A DNA stretch of 37,540 bases from positions 1 to 37,540 of the forward strand of contig MNGN01000021.1 of the NCBI GenBank assembly GCA_001918745.1. Reading direction: 5' to 3'. Position 1 is the stretch's first letter, and every line of letters starts with the position of its first letter. This DNA comes from Crenarchaeota archaeon 13_1_40CM_3_52_17 (GTDB lineage Archaea; Thermoproteota; Bathyarchaeia; 40CM-2-53-6). Below, in pieces: positions 24,951-32,528 of the stretch. Both the position numbers and the translations under genes were made by a program. Below the pieces are notes generated by a model. The model ran no database searches. It was not told the DNA's origin and was given only the letters and a program-made list of their open reading frames with translations.

Positions 24951-24958
24951 TTTTGGGT

Positions 24959-25966
24959 TCAGAGCGTTGGGAGTCCTACGACCAGAAGGTAGGTTATGCC
25001 TATGTTGAGTATCGCAAGCGTGAGAAGAGTGGTCCAACCTGCTCTGAGAAGTTGGTCGAGGCGGACTCGCGGAAATGTGGATCTCAGCAGCATTATCAGC
25101 ACGATGATTATCAGAGTTTTGAGCAGCATCCAGAAGAGAGGAGGAAGAAAACCTGGTCCAAGGAAGCCTCCTAGATACATTACGCTGAAAAGGGCCGAGA
25201 AGGCGTAAAGCTTCACAAAACCGGGTCCTTGCGCTGCAAGGAAGAGGACGCCCGTGTATTCTGCCTGCCAACCCATCATGATCTCGGATTCGGCCTCTGG
25301 CAAGTCGAACGGAAGACGCTCCATCTCCGCGACGCTAGTGACCAAGAAGATGAATGCCCCAAGAGCTTGAGGAATGATGAACCAACCTGTGGATTGAGCG
25401 GCTACAATCTGAGCCAGGTTCAAGGTTCCCGCCATCATGATTACCCCGAGGGCGGACAGCCAGAGCGGAATCTCATACGCTGTCTGCTGAAAGAGCGCTC
25501 GCAGCCCTCCAATGAAGGGGAACTTGCTGTTAGCACTCCATCCCGCAAGCAAGATGAGAGTGGGAGACAAAGTTATGATAGCGAGAAAGGCGGGGAGTCC
25601 AACTTCGATATTCGCGATTTGAAGCCCCGGTGCAAACGGTATGAGTCCAACAAGGGCCGCGCCGAGGACGAGGCCTGTCGTTGGAGCCATTATGAAAAAG
25701 AAGGCATCAGAATTCTCTGGAACGAAGAGTTCCTTGAACGCAAGCTTGATCAGGTCCGCAAACATCTGCAGAATTCCTCCAGCCGGGCTCGCATAGAGCG
25801 GGCCGACACGGAGCTGGACCCTAGCCGTCAATTTGCGCTCTAACCAGCCGAGAAGCGCTCCTATGATTGCGATTGAGGTGAGGCCGGGGAAGAGTACTAT
25901 TTGTAGAAAGAGCGGGCTGGTAACCATGTCAACTATTGGTTGCAACGGCCCAAGCACCGACGCCAA
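24959..25966 (-). CDS. nuoH: Complex I subunit NuoH
   Basis: This 335-residue subunit lies under the quinone chamber and joins the hydrophilic and membrane arms. It carries the conserved ERKLTARVQLRVGP near residue 43, SVAEMERLPFDLPEAESE in the central loop and FPRVRLDQLLRAGW near the end. All acidic residues that line the chamber entrance in that loop are present. The TTG start follows GGAG by about 12 bases and the nuoA stop by 15. In the usual archaeal order nuoB, C and D would separate nuoA from nuoH; here they are adjacent. Confidence 0.93.
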   Translation of the reverse strand: MASVLGPLQPIVDMVTSPLFLQIVLFPGLTSIAIIGALLGWLERKLTARVQLRVGPLYASPAGGILQMFADLIKLAFKELFVPENSDAFFFIMAPTTGLVLGAALVGLIPFAPGLQIANIEVGLPAFLAIITLSPTLILLAGWSANSKFPFIGGLRALFQQTAYEIPLWLSALGVIMMAGTLNLAQIVAAQSTGWFIIPQALGAFIFLVTSVAEMERLPFDLPEAESEIMMGWQAEYTGVLFLAAQGPGFVKLYAFSALFSVMYLGGFLGPGFLPPLFWMLLKTLIIIVLIMLLRSTFPRVRLDQLLRAGWTTLLTLAILNIGITYLLVVGLPTL

Positions 25967-25981
25967 GCCCTGTGCGGACTC

Positions 25982-26353
25982 CTACCAGTTCTCCCGGTGG
26001 TTAGCGAGGTGAAGCGCATAGCCAAGAGGGATCAGGAGGACAACTATGAAGACAAGAACCGGAACTGACCCCGGCGCACCAAGAGCCCTCAGGTTCAAAC
26101 CCCATGCGAAAAGGAACATGGCGATGACATCATAGACGACAAACATGAGAAGGTAGGGATAGTACTGGATGATGAATCGAGTCCTACCAGGGCCGACAGC
26201 AATCTGGCCTGATTCGAATGGCTTCTTCTTTTCAGGAGTAGGTCTAGGGTCCTTTGGGGTGATGAAGAGCCTGAGAACGATGACGAGTGCGACGGTCGAG
26301 ACGAAGAGAAACCCGATGTAGGCTCCGATCTCCGGGATTCCCTGCGCGACCAT
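25982..26353 (-). CDS. nuoA: Complex I subunit NuoA
   Basis: This 123-residue, three-helix subunit is first in the operon. The loop that normally reads PYECG reads PFESG (46-49), so the switch cysteine is absent. The helix 2 motif usually written FDVE reads YDVI, keeping D75 but losing the glutamate. The overall spacing, RF--QYYPYLL---YDV, still identifies NuoA. The ATG at 26353 sits behind a strong TATA box. No peripheral-arm genes are seen between it and nuoH. Confidence 0.88.
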   Translation of the reverse strand: MVAQGIPEIGAYIGFLFVSTVALVIVLRLFITPKDPRPTPEKKKPFESGQIAVGPGRTRFIIQYYPYLLMFVVYDVIAMFLFAWGLNLRALGAPGSVPVLVFIVVLLIPLGYALHLANHRENW

Positions 26354-26395
26354 TTCTTGGACCCGTGCTCGATCTTCGAGCCACCGGGAGTTGAG

Positions 26396-26406
26396 CTATT
26401 ATAAAC
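26396..26406 (-). promoter_or_regulatory. TATA box of the complex I operon
   Basis: On the reverse strand the element reads GTTTATAATAG. Its centre is about 48 bases before the nuoA ATG. A transcript starting 26 bases downstream would have a leader of about 22 bases. It is the best TATA match in the window and marks the operon as separate from the upstream synthase gene, whose stop is at 26433. Confidence 0.5.
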
Positions 26407-26432
26407 GTTTGAGTTGGAGAGTAGTCTTGGCC

Positions 26433-27365
26433 CTATTCCTTCCTCTTCCATAGATAATCGGTGTATTCTTCGAGAATCTTCCGGTTTCTCAACCGTTTTA
26501 CCTTCCTCAATGAGGCCTTTGCCTCAATCGCGTAATCTCTCGCGCGTTTCCGAGCAAATTCCAAAGAGCCGGTTCTTCTCAGAAGCTGAAGGACCTCTCT
26601 ATTGCTGTGACTGTTGTTCGAGTTCAATACGTCCGAGTTGTGGTTTGGACGAGGCGCCTCATGAAGACAGTGGGAAGTTACAATGTTCGGTCCCTTCAAC
26701 AGTTGTTCCCCGGAGCCGTTGTGAAAGTCTAAGACGTCATCTTGAATCTGAAACGCCATTCCGCCTGACCTCCCGAATTTCTGCATGCTAACAAGATCCT
26801 TTCCACCTACTCCAGCTATCGCAGCTCCGATACCCGCGGCACTTCCAAACAAAGAGGCTGTCTTCAGATCAGCAATCGCGATACACTCGCTTACGCTCGC
26901 GTTCAAGTCGGAAATAATGTCTAGAAGTTCTCCCCTACTGACGTCCACCAGGGACGAGCCGATCATTCTCATTACCTCCTGGTTCTTGTAGTTCGACAAA
27001 AGCTGCACGCCTTTGGAGGCCAGGAATAACCCCGAGGTCAATGCCTTCTCGTTGCTGAACGCCATATGAACTGTCGGAGCACCCCTCCGAACCTGATCCT
27101 TATCGATAAGATCATCAAAAACGAGGGTTGCGGCGTGAATGATCTCAAGCGCTGCAGCAGCATCCAGGGCCTCGTTAGGGTCTCCTCCGAATGCCTTCGC
27201 AGAAAGAACGACCAACAACGGCCTACAACGTTTACCTCCAGTCTTGAACATGTACTTGATAATTTGATTAGCCTCCTCTCGGTCGAAATTCGTTTCAAGA
27301 GTATTGTCAATTTTCTCCTGAATCGGACCACGCCAACTCTTGAAGATCGGAGGAAAGACGCTCAT
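26433..27365 (-). CDS. Polyprenyl diphosphate synthase
   Basis: This 310-residue all-helical trans-prenyltransferase joins isopentenyl units to allylic diphosphates. It shows GGKRCRP at 43-49, the first aspartate motif DDLID at 84-88 and the second DDVLD at 209-213. The residues four and five before the first motif are small (A79, T80), which in this family favours C20 or longer products: geranylgeranyl diphosphate for lipids or a longer menaquinone chain. The stretch after the second motif is unusual: the common GK--G-DL sequence is replaced by HNGSGEQLLKGPNIVTS and an Asn/His-rich insert near 240-255. Catalytic aspartates are intact, so activity is likely. ATG start. Confidence 0.9.
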   Translation of the reverse strand: MSVFPPIFKSWRGPIQEKIDNTLETNFDREEANQIIKYMFKTGGKRCRPLLVVLSAKAFGGDPNEALDAAAALEIIHAATLVFDDLIDKDQVRRGAPTVHMAFSNEKALTSGLFLASKGVQLLSNYKNQEVMRMIGSSLVDVSRGELLDIISDLNASVSECIAIADLKTASLFGSAAGIGAAIAGVGGKDLVSMQKFGRSGGMAFQIQDDVLDFHNGSGEQLLKGPNIVTSHCLHEAPRPNHNSDVLNSNNSHSNREVLQLLRRTGSLEFARKRARDYAIEAKASLRKVKRLRNRKILEEYTDYLWKRKE

Positions 27366-27410
27366 TCAAATTTACCTGATCGAAATTTCAAGTAGCCTTT
27401 GTCCACACCC

Positions 27411-27420
27411 ATATTTAATC
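27411..27420. promoter_or_regulatory. AT-rich core in the synthase/blue copper divergent gap
   Basis: ATATTTAATC reads GATTAAATAT on the other strand. It lies 46 bases upstream of the synthase ATG (reverse) and 43 upstream of the blue copper ATG at 27463 (forward). It may serve one or both. A second element, TTTATACC at 27478-27485, would fit a later start of the copper protein. Confidence 0.4.
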
Positions 27421-27462
27421 GGTTGCAACGACACAAAATCCTCCTTGATTATCGGTATGTAG

Positions 27463-27954
27463 ATGCCTAAAACAACCTTTATACCAAAAGCCAGACAAGC
27501 GCGCGTAATTCAAGTGAAAAAAATGGAAACAACACCAAAACCGCCCGAAGCACCGAAGTCTAAGAGCAATCCGTGGAAGCTCATCGCGATCGTCGTAGTG
27601 ATACTAATCGTGGTCGGCGTAGCAGCGTACATTCTGACCTTACCGCCACCCTCTACAGCTGCGAACGTCCACATACAAGATGATGCCGCGTGCAGCCCTA
27701 ACGATGCTAGCTGCCTGTTCAGCCCAGCGTCCTACAACGCAACAGTGAACGGAAGTGGCGTGGTTTGGAAGAACGATGGCACGATCAACCATACCGTAGC
27801 TACCAACGCAACTCAGAACGGTAGCCTGCCAACATTTACTTCGTCCAATATCGGGCACGGCCAGACATACTCCTTCTCCTTTACCGCTGCGGGCACATAC
27901 CACTACTACTGCACAATTCATCCGTGGATGAAAGGCATCGTCATCGCAAAGTAG
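27463..27954 (+). CDS. Membrane-anchored blue copper protein (plastocyanin-like)
   Basis: This 163-residue protein has one N-terminal helix (about 39-60) and an extracellular type-1 copper domain. Ligands are H110 in TINHTVATN and C150-x2-H153-x2-M156 in YYCTIHPWM, the plastocyanin/amicyanin pattern. It probably carries single electrons between the Rieske/b complex and the CuA oxidase, whose genes lie 1 kb downstream on the other strand. Start choice is open: ATG 27463 gives a basic extension. A TATA-like TTTATACC at 27478-27485 suggests instead a nearly leaderless GTG at 27514 or ATG at 27523, leaving the helix close to the N-terminus. Confidence 0.87.
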   Translation: MPKTTFIPKARQARVIQVKKMETTPKPPEAPKSKSNPWKLIAIVVVILIVVGVAAYILTLPPPSTAANVHIQDDAACSPNDASCLFSPASYNATVNGSGVVWKNDGTINHTVATNATQNGSLPTFTSSNIGHGQTYSFSFTAAGTYHYYCTIHPWMKGIVIAK

Positions 27955-27990
27955 AACATCGCTTCCCACCAACTCTCCGATCATCCACTC

Positions 27991-28000
27991 TCTTTTTCCT
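27991..28000 (+). terminator. T-run after the blue copper gene
   Basis: TCTTTTTCCT lies about 37 bases after the stop in the gap between convergent genes. Pyrimidine runs end archaeal transcripts. There is no hairpin. Confidence 0.25.
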
Positions 28001-28049
28001 GGCTCTGAGTGACCGAATCAGACCAGAGCAAACTGAGCTTTCCAGAACT

Positions 28050-29018
28050 CTAAGACAGGACACAGGTGTCGAGGCTGCGTAACGACCTTGCCGATACAAA
28101 CGGGGTTGCGACTAGAACCGGTATGCTCACAAGAATCAACACAGTCTGAAGAGGGCCTAGGAAAAAGGATGCGGACAAAGCGCCAGTTCCACCGAGAAGT
28201 GAAATGAGGGCTAGCCCTGCGCAAGTCGGACAAGAAGTAAAAAGGCCGATGAAGGCGCCTAACCCTCCAAACCAGCCAAGACTAGCGTTCTTGGTTCGAA
28301 ACGATAGTGTAAAAATTGCAAAGCTTGCATTGAAACCTACTAGCCATGAAATTGAGGAGAGAAGAAGAAGGTTGATCGGAACGATAAGGAGCCCTAGATG
28401 TTGAGAGAGGTACACGACAACTTGTGGGGTTTGTCCGACTGGCCCGCAACAGGTAGCGATGGCCATCGAGGGTATCCCAACGTGATAAGCTTCTGAGAAA
28501 CTCAGAGCTGGTTGAAAGACGACAATTCCCGATGCAAACGCATAGAAGATGGCGTACACGAAGGCAGATGCGAGAAGTAGCCGCGAGTATCGGCTCTTAA
28601 CAAAAGCCGCGGCAACTATTCCTGAGGGTGACAACGGGTTTCCTGATGATTCGGCTAGCGACCGGTTGGTCAAGATATTCGTCCCACCATAGAACATCAA
28701 GCACAATCCGAACATGTCAACGGCCAAAGCAAGGTACGCGTAGCTTAGGACAAAGTCTTCGCTTCCGATGCCACCGTTGAGGTTCAACAAACCTATGACA
28801 GGGTAGGTGGTGAATCCGAAAATCACTAGAAAGGCGCCAAGAAGCACGATCTGCAATGATCGAGTGCGACGGGACGATAGACGGCTAGTCATTGCAGGAG
28901 TTTGCCGGTTGAATGCCGGACTGTTCGTGGTCTGTGAAGATACCCATTTCGACTTCTCATGTTCCGACCCACAATGTCCGGGGTATCCATCCCAGGCAAC
29001 ATGCATCTCAGTGGACAT
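28050..29018 (-). CDS. Polytopic membrane protein with Cys pairs, cox operon
   Basis: This 322-residue protein of unknown function has about eight hydrophobic segments from residue 55 on. Two Cys features stand out: CCGP followed by VGQTPQ near residue 187, and SCPTCAG near 265 at the mouth of a glycine-rich hydrophobic hairpin. A further Cys is near the C-terminus (DTCVLS). The soluble N-terminus, if translated from ATG 29018, has His and Cys residues (HVAWDGYPGHCGSEH); an ATG at 28892 would remove it. The gene overlaps oxidase subunit IV by 11 bases and ends the cox operon. A role in copper delivery or thiol chemistry for the oxidase is plausible from context only. Confidence 0.65.
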   Translation of the reverse strand: MSTEMHVAWDGYPGHCGSEHEKSKWVSSQTTNSPAFNRQTPAMTSRLSSRRTRSLQIVLLGAFLVIFGFTTYPVIGLLNLNGGIGSEDFVLSYAYLALAVDMFGLCLMFYGGTNILTNRSLAESSGNPLSPSGIVAAAFVKSRYSRLLLASAFVYAIFYAFASGIVVFQPALSFSEAYHVGIPSMAIATCCGPVGQTPQVVVYLSQHLGLLIVPINLLLLSSISWLVGFNASFAIFTLSFRTKNASLGWFGGLGAFIGLFTSCPTCAGLALISLLGGTGALSASFFLGPLQTVLILVSIPVLVATPFVSARSLRSLDTCVLS

Positions 29019-29319
29019 GTAGCTGTATGAAGACGAGCGACATCAGCAAGGAAGCTATGACGAGGCCGATCAGGACCCAAGACGACAGGGATTTTGGCTC
29101 GTATTTGAGGTGCTGGTAGAACAACGCTATCAAGAGCGCTTTCATCCCAGCCAAACCTAGAAGAATGCTAACTATCACACCATAAGAAAGTGCTATGGTT
29201 CCAAACAGCATTGCTACACCTGCCGACGCCGACGGATACAATGCCACTATGTTGACCTCTATGTCGGTACTTCCCACGAGAATCGCGAACACGAGAAGGT
29301 ACAGGTATGTGGTGTTCAT
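29008..29319 (-). CDS. coxD: Cytochrome c oxidase subunit IV (prokaryotic type)
   Basis: This 103-residue protein has three hydrophobic helices. The central MKALLIALFYQHLKYEPK at about 59-76 matches the KALLVA-FFMHLKYE signature of small prokaryotic subunit IV proteins (CyoD/COX4 type). The first helix contains charged residues in a STDIEVNIV stretch, which is less usual. It lies 8 bases after the fused subunit I+III gene and overlaps the next gene. It probably stabilises subunit I without binding cofactors. Confidence 0.78.
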   Translation of the reverse strand: MNTTYLYLLVFAILVGSTDIEVNIVALYPSASAGVAMLFGTIALSYGVIVSILLGLAGMKALLIALFYQHLKYEPKSLSSWVLIGLVIASLLMSLVFIQLHVH

Positions 29320-29327
29320 TGGATCAC

Positions 29328-31748
29328 CTAGATGAGATAAAACAAGGGGAAGAGAAAGACCCAGACAATGTCGACAAAGTGCCAGTAGAGGCCGAAGTGT
29401 TCTATTGCTTGATGATCGCCTTTGAGGTAGCGGCCTTTGAGAGTGTTGACTAGCAGGTACAGAGTCATGAGCATGCCCGCGAAAACGTGAACCCCGTGTG
29501 TTCCGGTTGTGATGAAGTAGCTAGTTGCCGGGAGGCCGTAGGCTACAGAGAAAACCCCGTGTGATCCGAGATAGACCCACTCCGTCGCTTTGATGTAAAG
29601 AAACGAAATCCCCAGCCCAAACGTGGCTATCAAGCTCACAATCAACCCGTTACGTGATCCTACTTTTGCCGAGACGAGAGCCATTATTGCCGTGAGACTA
29701 CTGGTGAGCAGAACAAGAGTCATTGCAAACCCGTTTCGGATATCGAAGAGTGACCCGACTTCCGGCCAAATCGGGGAGTTAGTTCGAACGAAAAAGTATG
29801 CGCCAATGAGCACTCCGAAAAAGATTACTTCGGCACCCAAAAAGGTCCAGATTCCAAGCTTTACGTTCGGAACCTCTCGGAATGGCCAGCTCTCGACATG
29901 AGACTCTTCGTGCACCGAGAACTTCTCTCTGCTGTAACCATAGAGTACGATGACCCCAAGGATGGCACCGTCCAGTATCAACGGCCAGAACGGCTGGAAT
30001 GTCACTGGGGTGGTCGGACTGCTAGGTTGTCCTATCGTTAGGCCGAGGAAGAAGATGAACGCTGCGAACGCCACGACAATAGGCCACGGGCTTAAGCCTT
30101 CAAAGTGAGAGTGCAGATAGCCGTCTCCTATCTTCGAGCCATTGGGATACCCAGCGCCATGTGGTAGTCCCGCACTGGTCCCGAAGTGATACGTCCCATC
30201 TTCGGCAATGGATGGTATTTTGTCAAAGTCATGGGCTGGTGGTGGGGAAGGAAGGGACCATTCCAGGGTCCAACCGTCCCAAGGATTCGGGCCGGAAGGC
30301 GGTCCTCTTCTCTGGCTAAGGAAGATGTTTACGAAGAGAAGTACCTGGGCACCACCAAAGATGAAACCGCCGAAAGTGGCAAGGGAGTTCAGTGATCCCC
30401 ATCCCGTGTCGGGGGCGTATGTCTGTATTCTCCGGGGCATATCTAGCAAGAGAAACATCGGAAAGTAGAGTATGTTGAATCCGATGAAGGAAACGATAAA
30501 GTGGATCTTGGCGACGGTTTCATTGTACATTCTTCCGGTAAATTTCGGAAACCAATAATACAATCCAGCGATCAGCCCCATGATGCTTCCTCCAACCATG
30601 ATGTAGTGGAAGTGCGCGACGACGAAATACGTGCCTCTCAACGCATGATCAAGAGCCACAGACGCGAGGTATACTCCGGTGATACCACCAATCACGAATA
30701 GGGCAATGGCTCCAAGCGCAAAGAGTGCGGCTGCCTTGAGCTTTACCCTCGCTTTTGTCAGCGTCTCGATCATTGCGATTACCATCACGTCAAAAGGCAG
30801 CGAAACCGCGATTGTTGTTACTGTATACAACTTGGTTGATGTCAATCCGATTCCAGTCACAAACATGTGATGACCCCAAACAATGAAGCTGATGACCGCG
30901 GCAGCTATCATTGAACCAATGACATACTTGCTGCCATAGAGAGGCCTTCGACTGAATGTCGGAATAACATCCGCGATAAGGCCAATGGCCGGAAAGAGAA
31001 CGATGTACACTTCAGGATGCCCGAAGAACCAGAAGACATTGTCCCAAAGCAGCGCTCCACCTTGAAGCGACGAGAAATAGAAGGTTCCGAACGCCCGGTC
31101 AACATAGAGCAGGAGAACGGCTGCTAGGAAGGATGGAAACGCGTAGAGCATCATGAAAATCGTCACCAGAATCGCCCACGGGAAAACCGGCATATTTCTC
31201 AGCTTCATGCCGGGAGCCCGCATCTTGAACATGGTCACAAGAAAGTTCACTGAGCTCATTGTTATTGAGACCGTAATCAGGATGAGAGCAGCAGCTCCAA
31301 CGTTGAGCCCTATTGAAGGAGCAAATTGAAATGCGGTCTGGGGAGAATAGAGCGTCCAGCCGAGGTCCGGGGCACCGAAGATGAAACTCATTATGATGGC
31401 AACGCCGCTGAACAGGTAGAACCAGTAGCTCATCGCGTTGAGCCTTGGGAATGCAAGGTCCCGAGCTCCAATTTGGAGTGGAATGATGTAGTTCGCGAAG
31501 CCAAACGCGAATGGTGATAGGACCCAGAATATCATTAGAAGGCCATGGACTGTTACGAACTGATTGTACAGGGTCTCGGTCAGTACATGGTTGTCTGGAA
31601 CTGACAGCTGTGTGCGCATAGTGACAGCCAGTAGTCCAGCCGCGACGAAGAAGAAGAGGGCCGTAACAAGGTAGAGAATTCCAACCTCCTTATGGTTGGT
31701 TGTGAACAGCCACCTCCGGACTCTGGGTGGAAAAATGTCCTGGCTCAT
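29328..31748 (-). CDS. coxA: Heme-copper oxidase, fused subunits I and III
   Basis: This 806-residue protein joins a subunit I catalytic core (1-490), a linker with about two helices (to 610), and a subunit III domain (about 620-806, with LGAE and GTHGVHVFAG). Fused I+III is known from SoxM-type oxidases. Ligands: low-spin heme H68 and H381, CuB H244, H293 and H294, high-spin heme H379. GHPEVY supplies Tyr248 and the D-channel glutamate E246; D97, N86 and N104 complete the D-channel. The K-channel is not standard: where A1 oxidases have PTGIK, this reads PFDVM, so Thr is F319 and Lys is M322, with D320 and E328 nearby. The ATG at 31748, 4 bases after coxB, is preferred over the longer frame overlapping coxB. 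Confidence 0.95.
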   Translation of the reverse strand: MSQDIFPPRVRRWLFTTNHKEVGILYLVTALFFFVAAGLLAVTMRTQLSVPDNHVLTETLYNQFVTVHGLLMIFWVLSPFAFGFANYIIPLQIGARDLAFPRLNAMSYWFYLFSGVAIIMSFIFGAPDLGWTLYSPQTAFQFAPSIGLNVGAAALILITVSITMSSVNFLVTMFKMRAPGMKLRNMPVFPWAILVTIFMMLYAFPSFLAAVLLLYVDRAFGTFYFSSLQGGALLWDNVFWFFGHPEVYIVLFPAIGLIADVIPTFSRRPLYGSKYVIGSMIAAAVISFIVWGHHMFVTGIGLTSTKLYTVTTIAVSLPFDVMVIAMIETLTKARVKLKAAALFALGAIALFVIGGITGVYLASVALDHALRGTYFVVAHFHYIMVGGSIMGLIAGLYYWFPKFTGRMYNETVAKIHFIVSFIGFNILYFPMFLLLDMPRRIQTYAPDTGWGSLNSLATFGGFIFGGAQVLLFVNIFLSQRRGPPSGPNPWDGWTLEWSLPSPPPAHDFDKIPSIAEDGTYHFGTSAGLPHGAGYPNGSKIGDGYLHSHFEGLSPWPIVVAFAAFIFFLGLTIGQPSSPTTPVTFQPFWPLILDGAILGVIVLYGYSREKFSVHEESHVESWPFREVPNVKLGIWTFLGAEVIFFGVLIGAYFFVRTNSPIWPEVGSLFDIRNGFAMTLVLLTSSLTAIMALVSAKVGSRNGLIVSLIATFGLGISFLYIKATEWVYLGSHGVFSVAYGLPATSYFITTGTHGVHVFAGMLMTLYLLVNTLKGRYLKGDHQAIEHFGLYWHFVDIVWVFLFPLFYLI

Positions 31749-31752
31749 ATGG

Positions 31753-32445
31753 TCACTTTGCACTGCCGTACCAATTCTGGAAAGCTGTGACATTCATCAC
31801 GGCCAGAGTTGCAATCATTCCGACGTGTCCGGTCCCGCACAGCTCAAAGCATTGGATAGTGTAATTCCCGGGCGTGTAGGGGATGAACCAGATTGTGTTG
31901 GTTCTTCCATGAATGGCATCTGTTTTGATCTTGAATTGTATTATGCCGAAATCATGGAAAACATCGGCGCTGGTAACGTCGAGAACGACCGTCGTGTCAA
32001 CCGGCACCCTGAAGAAGTTGGTGTATGTGTGATTGTTCGGATACCTGAAAACCCAATAGAATTGGTGACCCGTGACGTCGAGTCGTGGACAACTTTGTCC
32101 CGTGGCCTGGGTCTGATTGTACGCGGCAATGCCATAACACCATGTAGCGTTCGGTGGAGTATTCGGGAAAAGCGTGTCCACCGCGGCAAATGATGTTATG
32201 ATCAGGACAGCTAGGAGGAATGTCGAGAGCGTTACAGTAATCAAAACGTTTCGACCATGTCCCCGTGCGGTAGGAATCCGTCCCAGCCGAGGCGTATCTT
32301 CAGGATCGCTTGAAGACTTCTTCGAGCGATACCTGATTATTAGGTATGCCATCAACGCGAAAACGATCACACCAACAACAATGGCGAGATCGGTGAAGAT
32401 CCCGTATAGATTGTCGAAAATTACTTGAGTATTGGAGACCGCCAT
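31753..32445 (-). CDS. coxB: Cytochrome c oxidase subunit II (CuA)
   Basis: This 230-residue subunit has two N-terminal membrane helices (about 17-38 and 67-88) and a cupredoxin domain outside. The CuA ligands are all present: H164 in ADVFHDF, C199, E201, C203, H207 and M210 in QCFELCGTGHVGM. The aromatic GHQFYWVFRY stretch (126-135), the electron entry patch, is present. It is first in the operon coxB-coxA-coxD-membrane protein, behind a TATA-like element. It is not fused to a cytochrome c, which agrees with a copper-protein donor. A second CuA protein is encoded at 4338-4928. Confidence 0.95.
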   Translation of the reverse strand: MAVSNTQVIFDNLYGIFTDLAIVVGVIVFALMAYLIIRYRSKKSSSDPEDTPRLGRIPTARGHGRNVLITVTLSTFLLAVLIITSFAAVDTLFPNTPPNATWCYGIAAYNQTQATGQSCPRLDVTGHQFYWVFRYPNNHTYTNFFRVPVDTTVVLDVTSADVFHDFGIIQFKIKTDAIHGRTNTIWFIPYTPGNYTIQCFELCGTGHVGMIATLAVMNVTAFQNWYGSAK

Positions 32446-32483
32446 CTTCTATGTCTCTTGATTTTCCTCGTTTCGATCGCTCG

Positions 32484-32492
32484 TTTTTAAAG
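32484..32492 (-). promoter_or_regulatory. Putative TATA box of the cox operon
   Basis: The reverse strand reads CTTTAAAAA centred about 43 bases before the coxB ATG. The predicted leader is about 17 bases. The upstream ctaA gene is on the same strand and may also read through. Confidence 0.4.
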
Positions 32493-32528
32493 AGTTATGC
32501 ACTGACTATAACGAATGAGGAAAGCCAA

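Noticed and set aside
24951-25271. N-terminal extension of NuoJ into nuoH
   Set aside because: The extra 107 residues are hydrophilic and overlap the conserved end of NuoH. The ATG at 24950 gives a normal NuoJ.
31749-31793. Longer start of the fused oxidase gene
   Set aside because: It overlaps the end of coxB; the ATG at 31748 right after the coxB stop gives the normal N-terminus.
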